From NCBI RefSeq assembly GCF_900107375.1, contig NZ_FNPT01000008.1:7361-71360 (forward strand): a stretch of DNA of 64,000 bases, in the 5' to 3' direction. Position numbers and translations under genes: made by a program. A model generated the notes under the pieces. It made no database searches and had not been told where the DNA came from. It saw only the letters and a list, made by a program, of their open reading frames with translations. The number at the start of each line of letters is the position of its first letter. Within the stretch, counting starts at the first letter, position 1. Origin of the DNA: Lysobacter sp. yr284. GTDB taxonomy: Bacteria > Pseudomonadota > Gammaproteobacteria > Xanthomonadales > Xanthomonadaceae. Below, one piece after another: positions 47,438 through 56,690 of the stretch.

Positions 47438-49456
47438 GTGGCCAGGTCGCGTCTTGCGCTCATCGCTTTGTTGGCCGTTTCCACCGCCACTGCCGGCGGT
47501 CTGCACGGCATCCAGCCCGGCGATCTCAATCGCCAGGGCAATGCCTGCAACGATTTCTTCGACTACGCCAACGGCGCCTGGCGCCAGCAGAACCCGATCC
47601 CCGACTACATGGACCGCTGGAGCCGGCGCTGGCAGTCCGGCGAGCTCAACAAGGAGCGGGTGCGCGACATCCTGACCGAGCTGTCGGGGCGGCAGGACTG
47701 GGCCAAGGGCAGCGCCGGGCAGTTGGCCGGCGATTTCTACGCCGCGTGCATGGACGAGTCGCGGGTCGACGGGCTCGGCGCCAAGCCGGTGCGGCCGTGG
47801 CTGGACGAGATCGGCGGGCTCAAGGACCGCGCCGGCATCCAGCGCGAGATCGGCAAGCTGCACGACGCCGGCATCGCCGCGCCGTTCGCGCTGTCGGCCG
47901 GCGAAGACCTGCGCGAGCCGTCCAAGACCATCGCCCATATCTACGCCGGCGGGCTGGGCATGCCCGACCGCGATTACTACCTCAAGCCCGAGCCGCGCTT
48001 CGTCGAGGCACGCGCCAAGTACCTGGCGCACGTTGCGAAGATGTTCGAACTGGCCGGCACGCCGGCCGAACAGGCCCGGCGCGACGCGCAGACCGTGTTC
48101 GATTTCGAAAAGCGCCTGGCCGAGGCTTCGCTGGACAACGTGCAGCTGCGCGATCCCAAGCTGCAGGACAACCCGACCGCGTTCGCCGGCTTGGCCAAGC
48201 TCGCGCCGGGCTTCGACTGGGGCGGCTACTTCGACGCCGCGCACCTGCCGCGTGATGCGGTCAACGTGACCCAGCCCAAGTTCCTGCGCCAGTTCGAGAA
48301 GGAACTGGCCGGCACGCCGGTAGCGCAGTGGAAGGTCTATCTGCAGTGGCACGTGCTCAACGCCGCCGCCGATTCGCTGTCGCAGCCGTTCGTGGAGGAG
48401 AACTTCGCCTTCAACGGCAAGTTCCTCACCGGCGCCACCGAAATGAAGCCGCGCTGGAAGCGCTGCGCCGAACTCACCGACGCCCAGCTCGGCGAGGCGC
48501 TGGGGCAGAAGTACGTGGAGAAGTACTTCCCGCCGGAAGCCAAGGCGCGCATGCAGGACATGGTCAAGAACATCCTCGCGGCGATGGACGACACCATCCG
48601 CGAGTTGGACTGGATGGACGCGGCGACCAAGCAAAAGGCGCTGGAGAAGCGTTCCACTTTCGTCGCCAAGCTCGGCTATCCGGACAAGTTCAAGGACTAC
48701 CAGGGCGTGACCGTGTCGCGCGGCTCGGCCTGGGACAACCTGGTGGCGACCTCGCGCTGGAACGTCGAGGACAACCGCGGCCAGGTCGGCAAGCCGACCG
48801 ACCGCAGCCGCTGGGGCATGACCCCGCCGACCTCGAACGCCTACTACAACCCGCTGCAGAACGAGATCGTGTTCCCGGCCGGCATCCTGCAGCCGCCCGC
48901 GTTCGACGTGAGCGCGACCGATGCGGTCAACTACGGCGCCATCGGCGTCATCATCGGCCATGAGATCAGCCACGGCTTCGACGACCAGGGCGCGCAGTTC
49001 GACGCGAAGGGCCGCCTGGCGAACTGGTGGACGCCGGCCGACGGCAAGCAGTTCGCGGCCAAGGGCCAGTGCGTGGTCGACCAGTTCGAGGGCTATTTCA
49101 TCGAACCGGGCGTGCACCACAACGGCAAGCTGGTGCTGGGCGAATCCATCGGCGACCTGGCCGGCGCCAAGATCGCGTACCGCGCGTACCTGAAGTCGCG
49201 CGAGGGCAAGGGCCCGGAACCGACCCTGGACGGCTTCACCCCGGAGCAGCAGTTCTTCATCGCCTGGGGCCAGTTCCGCGGCGACGAGACCCGGCTGGAG
49301 ACCCAGCGCACGATGATCCAGGGCGACCCGCATCCGATCGCCAAGTACCGCGTCAACGGCCCGCTGTCGAACCTGCCGGCGTTCCAGCAGGCGTTCCAGT
49401 GCAAGGCCGGCGACGCGATGGTGCGGGCGAAGGAACTGCGCTGCGAGGTGTGGTGA
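47438..49456 (+). CDS. M13 family metallopeptidase, copy 1
   Basis: This 672-residue neprilysin-type zinc peptidase is secreted (signal peptide about 1-21). The zinc site is HEISH in VIIGHEISHGFDDQG, and the third ligand Glu lies in LGESIGDLAG. NAYYNPLQNEIVFPAGILQ is the substrate-binding segment typical of M13. The C terminus ends CEVW, as in many M13 proteins. GTG 47438 has GGGG upstream and opens the signal; an upstream in-frame ATG at 47399 gives a poorer signal. It cleaves small peptides in the periplasm or outside. A paralogue lies at 60239. Confidence 0.93.
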   Translation: MARSRLALIALLAVSTATAGGLHGIQPGDLNRQGNACNDFFDYANGAWRQQNPIPDYMDRWSRRWQSGELNKERVRDILTELSGRQDWAKGSAGQLAGDFYAACMDESRVDGLGAKPVRPWLDEIGGLKDRAGIQREIGKLHDAGIAAPFALSAGEDLREPSKTIAHIYAGGLGMPDRDYYLKPEPRFVEARAKYLAHVAKMFELAGTPAEQARRDAQTVFDFEKRLAEASLDNVQLRDPKLQDNPTAFAGLAKLAPGFDWGGYFDAAHLPRDAVNVTQPKFLRQFEKELAGTPVAQWKVYLQWHVLNAAADSLSQPFVEENFAFNGKFLTGATEMKPRWKRCAELTDAQLGEALGQKYVEKYFPPEAKARMQDMVKNILAAMDDTIRELDWMDAATKQKALEKRSTFVAKLGYPDKFKDYQGVTVSRGSAWDNLVATSRWNVEDNRGQVGKPTDRSRWGMTPPTSNAYYNPLQNEIVFPAGILQPPAFDVSATDAVNYGAIGVIIGHEISHGFDDQGAQFDAKGRLANWWTPADGKQFAAKGQCVVDQFEGYFIEPGVHHNGKLVLGESIGDLAGAKIAYRAYLKSREGKGPEPTLDGFTPEQQFFIAWGQFRGDETRLETQRTMIQGDPHPIAKYRVNGPLSNLPAFQQAFQCKAGDAMVRAKELRCEVW

Positions 49457-49729
49457 CGGCGTCCACGGCGTCGGCGTCGTTCGCGGCGCCGCGCCAAGGC
49501 GGGGCGCGGCAGGGCGCGGCGCGCGCGATGTCGCGTTCAGGCAGTTTTCCGCTGAGGTTCGGGTGAGACCGGCGCGCCGGCGCGAACGTGAACCCGTTCG
49601 TGCTTCGTGCGCTTGGGCGACCGCGCCAGCAGCCTGCATCGCCCAGCGCTAACGCGGTCACAGCATCCGATCGCGCGGCTTTGCCACATTGCCAGCCGAC
49701 CCTGGAGCAAGACCACAAGGAGCGCGGCG

Positions 49730-50932
49730 ATGAAGGCGAAGTGTTTCGTCATGGCGGGAGCGTTGGCAGGCGCGGGCATCGCGGCCATGCCGGCATCGGC
49801 GGCCAGCGCCGCGCTGGCTCGGGACGTTGTGTCCGAAGCCGTCTCCAGCGCGTCGATGCGGCGCGAACTGGCGCTGTCCGCGCCGCAACTGTCCAGCGCC
49901 TGGCAGGCCCAGCGGCTGCATGCGAGCCAGGGCGCGGCCTTGCGCGCGCGCATGGGCCGCGACTACGCCGGCAGCTGGATCGAAGCGGATGCGGCCGGCC
50001 GCTATCGCTGGGTCGTCGCCAGCAGCGGCGCGGGTCGCGTGAGCCTGCCGGCCGGGGCGGAACTGCGTTACGTGCGCCATCGCCTGGCGACGTTGCAGGC
50101 AGCCAAGGCGCGTCTGGATGCGGCGGTGGCCGGCAAGCGCTTCGCCGGCGTGTCGCGCGACCTGTCCGGCCTGCAATCGTGGTACGTGGATCCGCGCAGC
50201 AATGCCGTCGTCGTCAGCATCGCCCGTGGCGGCGAGCGCGAGGCAGCGGATCTGATCGCCGCGAGCGGCGCCGATGCTTCGGTGCTGCGCCTGGAGGTCT
50301 CGTCGCAGCGCCCGCAGCCCAACGTGTCGATCTTCGGCGGCATGGTCTATTTCCGCCACCCCTCGTGGTGCTCCGGCGCCTTCGCGGTAACGCAGGGCGC
50401 GGTGCCGGGTTTCCTCACCGCGGGCCACTGCGGGCAGCCGGGCAAGGAAGTCTGGGAAAAGGATGGCGAGAGCGTCCTGGTCGGAGTCTTCATGGCGTCG
50501 CAGTTTCCGGGCAAGGACCAGGCCTGGGTGCGCACCTCGATCTTCTGGACGCTGTACGCGCTGGTCGCCGACTACCAGGGCGGCTTCCTGCCGGTGCACG
50601 GCAGCGTGGAAGCGCCGGTCGGCTCGCCGGTCTGCCGCTCCGGCGGCGGCAGCGGTTACCAGTGCGGTTGGGTCACCGCCACGCAGGTCACCGTCAACTA
50701 TCCGGAGGGCGCCATCTACGGCCTGAGCCAAAGCAACGCGTGCTCGGCAGGCGGCGATTCCGGCGGAGCCTGGATCGACGGCCTGGGCCAGGCCCAGGGC
50801 GTGCATTCGGGCAACGCCTCTTCGCGCGCCGACAGGAGCAATTGCGATATTCCGCAGGACCAGCGGCAAAGCTGGTTCCAGCCGATCAATCCGATTCTGC
50901 TCGAGTATCAGTTGGGGTTGGTGACCCAGTGA
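49730..50932 (+). CDS. Alpha-lytic-type S1 serine protease, second type
   Basis: This 400-residue secreted protease has a signal peptide (cleavage near ASAAS), a pro-region to about residue 190 and an S1 domain. The triad is His in LTAGHCGQ, Asp in FPGKDQAWVRT and Ser in CSAGGDSGGAW. It is a divergent relative of the protease at 40442; the pro-region keeps the RMGRDYAGSWIE motif that matches DNYAGAWLE there. AAGGAG precedes ATG 49730. It is a probable lytic or nutritional exoenzyme. Confidence 0.92.
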   Translation: MKAKCFVMAGALAGAGIAAMPASAASAALARDVVSEAVSSASMRRELALSAPQLSSAWQAQRLHASQGAALRARMGRDYAGSWIEADAAGRYRWVVASSGAGRVSLPAGAELRYVRHRLATLQAAKARLDAAVAGKRFAGVSRDLSGLQSWYVDPRSNAVVVSIARGGEREAADLIAASGADASVLRLEVSSQRPQPNVSIFGGMVYFRHPSWCSGAFAVTQGAVPGFLTAGHCGQPGKEVWEKDGESVLVGVFMASQFPGKDQAWVRTSIFWTLYALVADYQGGFLPVHGSVEAPVGSPVCRSGGGSGYQCGWVTATQVTVNYPEGAIYGLSQSNACSAGGDSGGAWIDGLGQAQGVHSGNASSRADRSNCDIPQDQRQSWFQPINPILLEYQLGLVTQ

Positions 50933-51339
50933 GCGCGGTTGGTGGTCGTCGCCTGCAGGCAGGGCCGTGCCGCCTGGATCGCTCGATGAACCGCCCGCTG
51001 CCGGCGGCGGTCGCGGCGTTCCGGTGCGAACGGCGGGCGGTTACCGGCGCTGCGTCATTGGCCCATTGGTGAGCCTGGCGCCATTCCAGGGCCCGCGGAC
51101 GCAACTGTCGTGCCAAGGCGTTCGGATGTCGCGACGACCGCGGCGCGAGTATCGGTAAAGAGAAGGCGAGGACGCGCGAAGCGCTGTAAGGCCGGTTCGA
51201 TCCTCGGGCAGCGGCCGGCGCAGCGCATTCGATTCTTGTGAACGTCGTGGACCGTTCGGCTGGACCAGGCGTTAACCGCACCAGTCGCAGTCTGCGGTAT
51301 CCGGCGCGCTCCGTGCCGGCCCGCCATGAGGACTTCGCG
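50933..51339. other. Intergenic region, no gene seen
   Basis: About 400 bases between the S1 protease and a small Pro-rich protein. The small protein's frame is open upstream to 51238, without a convincing start. No terminator or repeat stands out. Confidence 0.45.
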
Positions 51340-51546
51340 ATGGGCACGCATGCCGACGACCGCAAGACCGCGGCTACGCAAAACGAAAAACCGCCGCACG
51401 GCCAGGGGCACCAACCGCTGCCCGGCGAGAATCCGCCGAGCGGCGAAGGCGCGCAGCGCAAGCGCGTGCAGAACGCGGATCTGCCGCCGGGCGTGGGGCA
51501 CCAGCCGTTGCCGGGCGAGAATCCGCCGGACGAAGGCAAGGACTGA
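51340..51546 (+). CDS. Small hydrophilic protein with an internal repeat
   Basis: This 68-residue protein has no membrane segment. It carries the motif GHQPLPGENPP twice (about residues 23-33 and 52-62), separated by a basic stretch QRKRVQ. It is Pro-, Gly- and Gln-rich and probably disordered. ATG 51340 follows GAGGAC and is the likely start. The family is not recognised. It converges with a membrane protein gene. Confidence 0.65.
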   Translation: MGTHADDRKTAATQNEKPPHGQGHQPLPGENPPSGEGAQRKRVQNADLPPGVGHQPLPGENPPDEGKD

Positions 51547-51615
51547 AGCGCAGGGGCGGCAACCGACGGTCGCGATGCCGCAGCGGTGGCGGCCGTCGGC
51601 GGCTGCGGTCTTCGG

Positions 51616-51858
51616 TCAATCCGAGGCTGCGCGGGCTTCGCGCAGCTTGCGCTTCTTCATGAACCACCAGTAGCTGATGCCGATCACTGCGCTCTGGACC
51701 AGGGCCAGCGGCAGAAAGAACAGGTGGGTGGCTGTCCACAGCAGACACAAGATCAGGGCGACCAGCATCGCCCTGGCGCTGACGCGGCTGGCGAGGTACA
51801 TGACCAGCACGAACAGCAACTGGTAGAGCAGGACCGGAAGGGTCAGGATCGCGATCAT
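51616..51858 (-). CDS. Small two-helix membrane protein
   Basis: This 80-residue protein has two or three hydrophobic segments (about 2-22, 30-46 and 48-66) and a basic cytoplasmic tail (KKRKLREAR). The family is not recognised. It starts 9 bases after the stop of the NERD-domain gene and is probably in the same operon. Confidence 0.75.
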   Translation of the reverse strand: MIAILTLPVLLYQLLFVLVMYLASRVSARAMLVALILCLLWTATHLFFLPLALVQSAVIGISYWWFMKKRKLREARAASD

Positions 51859-51867
51859 GCTCCGCTC

Positions 51868-53022
51868 TCAGGCGCGGTTGCGGTGATAGAGCGCGCTGCT
51901 CTGGCAGTCGGCGCATTCGCGATAGAACGCCGGGCCGTCCTTGCGCAGGCGCGGCTTGTGGCCGGGCTGACAGACGAAGCGGATGGCCGTGTTGCCGCCG
52001 CAGCCTTCGCATTTGAAGTAATAGCCGAACTTCCCGTAGAGGATTTCGCCGTTGCCGCCCTGGCAGGTTTTGCAAGCGGGGGCTTCGGTTTCGACCGCGC
52101 GCACCGGCAACGGCGGCGGCAGTGGGGGCGGGGTCGGTATTGGCTCTGGCGGCGTGATTCGCGCGACGAGCGTCGGTTCGAGTCTGTGTGCGGGAGGCGC
52201 GAGCGCAGGCGGGACGGATGGCGGCTGCGTCGGCACGGGCGGCGGCTGGGGCGAAGGCGCTGTCGAGGCCGACGTCGGTGCGCTCGCAGGCCGGTGCGGC
52301 ACCGGCTCAGGCTCGGCTCGCGGCGAAGGCCGCAGCGGACGATGCATCGCGACCAACTGCCGCGCGACCCCAGCGACAGTGTCGCCGGACACCAGCTTGG
52401 CGGTGGTCTTGAGCAGGCCCATGAGCGCGCCGTCGGCTGCGAAATCCTTGTCGATCTGCTTGCGCAGCAGGTCGGCCTTGATCACCCGCGAGGAATCGAA
52501 ATGCTTGGGCCGGTCGATGCGCGCGGTCGGCGCGACCAGCACCAGCGAATGGAACACCGGTGCGATGCGCAGGCCCATGCGCTGCGGCCATTCGATCGAA
52601 TCGACCGCATCGCGCAGCACGGCGATGTGGCGTTCGTTCTGCTCCAGCGGCGAGGCCATGCCCTCGTAAGTCTTGCGGAAGGCGTTCCAACGCAGGAATT
52701 CGCCGTCGTCGGTGATCTTGAACCCGGCATGGAAGTGCTTGGTTTCCAGCACGTAGATCTCCAGCCGCCGATTGATCAGCAGGTGGTCGATCTGGGCGAC
52801 GCGGCCGCCCTGCTCCAGGCGCAGGTCGTGGATCACCGCCCAGTTGGGCGAGCGCTCGAAGTGGAAATCGATGAGATACGCCGATTCGCGTTCGCCTTTG
52901 AGTCCGGCTTGGCGTATGCGCAGTTCGGTGGCGGCCTGCTTGGCGGCCGGGCCGGCGCCGTTGGCGCGTAGCTCCAGATCCTTGAGCAGAGCCGAATCGT
53001 CGTCCTTGGTCTTGATCAGCAC
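51868..53022 (-). CDS. NERD nuclease-domain protein with C-terminal zinc ribbons
   Basis: This 384-residue protein has a nuclease-related (NERD) domain at about 40-160, with AQIDHLLI and YVLETKHF matching the PD-(D/E)xK-like core (Asp, Glu, Lys). A helical part (about 160-220) and a Pro-rich linker (about 225-310) follow. The C-terminal Cys-rich region has CKTC, CEGC and CADC knuckles, likely zinc ribbons of the topoisomerase C-terminal type. Nucleic acid binding or cleavage is likely. GTG 53022 has GGAGG at ideal spacing. A small membrane protein gene follows. Confidence 0.82.
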   Translation of the reverse strand: MLIKTKDDDSALLKDLELRANGAGPAAKQAATELRIRQAGLKGERESAYLIDFHFERSPNWAVIHDLRLEQGGRVAQIDHLLINRRLEIYVLETKHFHAGFKITDDGEFLRWNAFRKTYEGMASPLEQNERHIAVLRDAVDSIEWPQRMGLRIAPVFHSLVLVAPTARIDRPKHFDSSRVIKADLLRKQIDKDFAADGALMGLLKTTAKLVSGDTVAGVARQLVAMHRPLRPSPRAEPEPVPHRPASAPTSASTAPSPQPPPVPTQPPSVPPALAPPAHRLEPTLVARITPPEPIPTPPPLPPPLPVRAVETEAPACKTCQGGNGEILYGKFGYYFKCEGCGGNTAIRFVCQPGHKPRLRKDGPAFYRECADCQSSALYHRNRA

Positions 53023-53126
53023 GTGGCGTTCCTCCTTGGCGCGGAGGATAGCGCCGGTCTTGGGGGAAGCGAAGGGCCGGCTGCGCGGAAACGCGATTTG
53101 CCCGGGCCTGGCCGAGCGCCGTGGCG

Positions 53127-54302
53127 TCAGCGCGCGGCCACCGCCTGCGGCGGCGGTTCGACGGCGCGGGTTTGGAGCGGCTGAGGCTGCGCCTGCTCGG
53201 CGGCGATATGCGCCTGCGCCGCGGCGAGTTTGCCGTCCGATTGCGCCACGGGCGTCTGCGCGGCATCGGCGACGCCGACCATGGCCCGTTTGTGCGCCGG
53301 ATCGTCGAGCCGGCCTTCCACGGCAAAAAGGTTCTGACCGTCGTTGCTCAGTACGACATGGTCCACGCGGCTCAAGGCGTTGGCGGCGTAGGCGTAGGCG
53401 CGCGCAGCGGGGTAGCGGTCGCGGGCGTCCTTGCACTCGGCCAGCAGCGCGTGGCCCAGCCGGTCGAGGCTCGCTTCATCGATGGACTTGCCCGCGGCCT
53501 GCAGCGCCTTGAGGCTGCCGTCCTTGATCCGCTCCAGCATCGCGCGGTCTGCAGCAGCCAGGTGCTGTGCCGGTTGCGAGTCGAGCCGCGTTTGCGCAGC
53601 AGCGGGCTCGGCGAGTTCGGGCCGCTGGCGGATCAACTGCTGGTAATCGCGCAGGTAGGCGTCGCGGTGGGTGACGGCGCCGTCGTGGTCGAGATCCGGC
53701 GGCGGATTGCCGAGAGAGAACGGCGTATCCGGCACGCGGGCGGCGATCCGCGCCACGATCGCCTCCTCGCTTTGTTCGCCCGCACGCCATTGCTTGTACA
53801 TCGGCGCCAGTTCGATGCCGTTGAGGTAGCCGATGGAGTTGAACGGGAAGTCCTTCTTGAACGCGGGGTCGCGTTCCAGGTCCTTGAAGATCGGGAAGGC
53901 GGTGAAGATCGCCTGCGCTTCCAGTTCTGCGCGGTAGCGGACGTAGTCGTCGGCGCCGCCGCCTTTGAACAACACGTTGCCGGTGTTGTAGCGGTCGTGC
54001 CCGATTTCGTGGGCGAGGGTGCCGAAGAGGTGGCGTTGGGGGTACTCGGCGGCGCCGGGTTCTCTCAATCCATTCCATTGCGACTCGTCGACGACGATTG
54101 CAGGCTTGTCGGACGGCCTGTAGTACGGAAGACCGGTGTCGGCCGTCGGTTCGAATCTGCCTCGACGCTCGAAGAATTCGGCGAAGGCCGCCGTGGCGTT
54201 TGGGGAGGCGGCCACCCAGTCCTGTATTCGATGAGGCATCAACTGAAACTGGGGATGGTCCTTCAATGAATCGGAGCGGTTGCTTCCTTGGCCCGGCTCC
54301 AT
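53127..54302 (-). CDS. HEXXH metallopeptidase-like XVIPCD effector, second locus
   Basis: This 391-residue protein has HEIGH at about residues 98-102 (FGTLAHEIGHDRYN), and a Tyr/Glu-rich helix YRAELEAQAIF that could supply the third zinc ligand. A middle region with DLDHDGAVTHRDAYLRDY follows, then an XVIPCD-like C terminus (about 265-391) with LSRVDHVVLSNDGQNLFAVE, RLDDPAHKRA and a Gln-rich end. It is a probable zinc effector for an antibacterial type IV system. The ATG lies 8 bases after the stop of a lipoprotein gene. The frame is open upstream, but there it overlaps that gene. Confidence 0.85.
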   Translation of the reverse strand: MEPGQGSNRSDSLKDHPQFQLMPHRIQDWVAASPNATAAFAEFFERRGRFEPTADTGLPYYRPSDKPAIVVDESQWNGLREPGAAEYPQRHLFGTLAHEIGHDRYNTGNVLFKGGGADDYVRYRAELEAQAIFTAFPIFKDLERDPAFKKDFPFNSIGYLNGIELAPMYKQWRAGEQSEEAIVARIAARVPDTPFSLGNPPPDLDHDGAVTHRDAYLRDYQQLIRQRPELAEPAAAQTRLDSQPAQHLAAADRAMLERIKDGSLKALQAAGKSIDEASLDRLGHALLAECKDARDRYPAARAYAYAANALSRVDHVVLSNDGQNLFAVEGRLDDPAHKRAMVGVADAAQTPVAQSDGKLAAAQAHIAAEQAQPQPLQTRAVEPPPQAVAAR

Positions 54303-54310
54303 GCGTGCCC

Positions 54311-54970
54311 TCAATCCGCTGGATAAATGTGCATCGCGGTGACGCAGCGATAAGTCTCCGGCGTGGTGTTTATCCGCACGAACATGCCGTTGGCGGTTGC
54401 GTCGTAGACTCGGCCGCGATCGATGCCGTGGGCGTCTTGGTACACCGGGTCCAGTTTCGCGCCGAGGATGCCCGCGGCCCAGGTTGGCGAAACGCATGGG
54501 GTCTCGGAGACGCCGATGTCGATCTGTTTCGCCGGATGGCTTATCGAAGCGAAGCTCAACAGTCGGCCATCGGAGAGCCGGGCCGGTCCTTCGCTATACA
54601 AGCTGTTCGCCGGCAATGGCTTGAGATCGAAGGTTGCGGCCAGCCCGGATGCGATGTTGTCCCATCCCTTTTTGCCTTGCATCGCCCAATGCAAGATGTC
54701 TTCGAAAGTCGGCGAGTGAGGATGGGGCGCAAGCGGTGTTGCGGCATCGGGCGTGGTCTGGGTGGGTTTGACCTCATGCGATGCGCCGCAAGCCTGAAGC
54801 GCGACCGCCAAACCCAGGACGAACAAAGAACGCCTCTTCCGGCGCTGGGACTTCGCATCGCCAACAGCGTTTTCGCCTTGCCAGGCGCCCCGGTTCGGTG
54901 TTTTGGAGGCAGGGGTGGAAGCATCCAGTGGCAGGGCGCTTCGTGAGCGATGTGGCGGATGAAATTCCAA
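54311..54970 (-). CDS. Lipoprotein, candidate immunity protein, second locus
   Basis: This protein of up to 219 residues has a basic n-region KSQRRKRRS, a hydrophobic core and lipobox VALQAC, so it is probably lipid-anchored. The mature part has SPTFEDILHWAMQGKKGW and a C-terminal region with Cys. The family is not recognised. It directly precedes the HEXXH-XVIPCD gene, the same order as at 38077-40162, and is inferred to be its immunity protein. The start is uncertain: TTG 54970 is the only start-like codon well upstream of the lipobox, and it gives an unusually long leader. Confidence 0.7.
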   Translation of the reverse strand: MEFHPPHRSRSALPLDASTPASKTPNRGAWQGENAVGDAKSQRRKRRSLFVLGLAVALQACGASHEVKPTQTTPDAATPLAPHPHSPTFEDILHWAMQGKKGWDNIASGLAATFDLKPLPANSLYSEGPARLSDGRLLSFASISHPAKQIDIGVSETPCVSPTWAAGILGAKLDPVYQDAHGIDRGRVYDATANGMFVRINTTPETYRCVTAMHIYPAD

Positions 54971-55195
54971 GCAGGCAGCTCCATTGCGCGCAGGACGAAA
55001 TGCTAGCAGACCGGTTGGGCGATAAAGCCGGGTCCGGGCAATCGGGCCTGTTTAGATGCCGGTGTTGCATCACTGTTGTGCCAACGAGCTTCGTAAGAGA
55101 CGCTAGGTTCGCTTAATGCCGCGCTCACTCGATCTTCACGCCTATCGACTTCCTGTGTAGATCGAATGCCCGGACTACCCAAGCAGGAGAGCGAT

Positions 55196-55441
55196 ATGAA
55201 GTTCAAGTTCATTGCCGGTGCTCTGGCGCTGCTGCTCCCCATCGCCGCCACCGCCGCCACCATCACCGTCAGCGGCCACGGCCAAAGCTACGACCCCGGC
55301 ATCGCGATGCAGGACGCGCGCGCCGATGCGATGGGCAAGTGCACGGCGCAAGGCGGCACGCCGGTGAAGGAGGTGTACAGCCATGTGACCCGCGCCAACC
55401 TGTGGCTGGCCGATTCGATCTGGAGTTGCGAGGTGCCGTGA
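55196..55441 (+). CDS. Small secreted protein
   Basis: This 81-residue protein has a signal peptide (MKFKFIAGALALLLPIAATA, cleavage near residue 21). The mature part contains two Cys, possibly one disulfide, and the helix AMQDARADAMGKC. The family is not recognised. ATG 55196 has CAGGAGAG upstream; an in-frame ATG at 55166 is less likely because it breaks the signal. Confidence 0.78.
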   Translation: MKFKFIAGALALLLPIAATAATITVSGHGQSYDPGIAMQDARADAMGKCTAQGGTPVKEVYSHVTRANLWLADSIWSCEVP

Positions 55442-55537
55442 TCGGCCCTCGGGCCGGCGGCGCTCAGCGTCGCCGATGGCGCGCAAGAACAGGGCGTCGC
55501 TGCCTCGCAGGCAGCGACGCGGCTTGCCTCGCCAGGG

Positions 55538-56413
55538 TCAGCGCTTCACCGCGAGCACGCCGTCCAGCGCCAGTTCGGCCTTGAACCCGGATTTTTCCAG
55601 CCGCTTGGCGACCTCGCGCGGCACGTCGCGCCCGGTGGTCAGCTTGTTCGGGCTGCCGGTGTAGTGGAACAGCCGGCCGCCGCGCCGCAGCACGCGCGCG
55701 AGTTGGTCGTAGAAGGCTTGCGAGTACAGCTCGCCGGCGATGCCGAAGCGCGGCGGGTCGTGCAGCAGGGCGTCGAATCCGGCCGACGGCAGGGCGGCGA
55801 TGGCGAGCGCTACATCGGCGTGGGTCAGCTGCAGGCGGCCGCCGCTGTCGGCCGCGTCCGGGTCGGGCGACCAAGGGTTGAGGGTGCGCAGCCACAGCAC
55901 GCTGGGGTTCTTTTCGAACGACGCGATGCGCGCGGCGCCGGCCTCCAGGCAGCAGGCGGCGAAGTAGCCCAGGCCGCCGCAGGTGTCGAGCACGGTCTTG
56001 CCGCGCGCTTCGATCAGGCCGACCTTGCGGCGGGCGTCGTCGATCGGCGAGGTCTTGGCGGTGGGCAGCATCTTGATGCCGTCGATCTCGAACGTCGGCG
56101 CGCCCCATTGGGTCGGGACCAGCTTGATCAGCGAGCCGGCGAAGCGCGAGACCGCGGCGAAGCCTTCGCCGTCCCAGTAGTAGATGGTGCGGTCTTTGAG
56201 CGCGTCCGGATAGGGATAGCGCTGGCCGCGCCAGTCCCAGCCGTCGGTCGCCAGCAGCGCTTCGCCCTGGCTGCGGCCCAGGTCGAGCGAGCCGCTCCAG
56301 ATCGCCAGGCCAGCGGCGCGCGCGGCGCGCAGGGCCTCGGCATCGGGGCGGGTCAGCAAGGGGCCTGAGTAGTGCGGCACGGGCGGGGTCCGGAGCGGGG
56401 GAGGCGGAAGCAT
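55538..56413 (-). CDS. Class I SAM-dependent methyltransferase
   Basis: This protein of about 291 residues has a Rossmann methyltransferase domain. Motif I is VLDTCGGLGYFAAC, an acidic motif follows (SFEKNP), and LLHDPPRFG is the DPPR/NPPY-type motif. The last motif and LYSQAFYDQLARVLRRGG suggest a nucleic-acid or protein methyltransferase of the RlmI/spermidine-synthase-like groups. The substrate is unknown. The start is uncertain: ATG 56413 was taken, GTG 56380 is an alternative, and neither has a clear ribosome site. Confidence 0.78.
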   Translation of the reverse strand: MLPPPPLRTPPVPHYSGPLLTRPDAEALRAARAAGLAIWSGSLDLGRSQGEALLATDGWDWRGQRYPYPDALKDRTIYYWDGEGFAAVSRFAGSLIKLVPTQWGAPTFEIDGIKMLPTAKTSPIDDARRKVGLIEARGKTVLDTCGGLGYFAACCLEAGAARIASFEKNPSVLWLRTLNPWSPDPDAADSGGRLQLTHADVALAIAALPSAGFDALLHDPPRFGIAGELYSQAFYDQLARVLRRGGRLFHYTGSPNKLTTGRDVPREVAKRLEKSGFKAELALDGVLAVKR

Positions 56414-56690
56414 AAAGGGGATGGGCGCGCGTGGGGGCACGGGCCGGATTGGCCGCGCCGACCCGCACGGGCAAGCCAGCGATGAGCGCGAGCGTGGACT
56501 GCGTCGCCTCAAGGTTGCGATGCGCTTTGCGATTTCATGCATCTGAACCGCTTCGGCCGGCGCGCTGCGGCGCGCAGGGTAGGGAGCCGCCGGAGCGGAC
56601 GCGTTTGCGCTTGTGTCCCACGCATTTTGCGCATCCCCTGGACCGGCGTCGGGACGCCCGGCCCGCCCGCTACCAGGAAGACACTCGATC

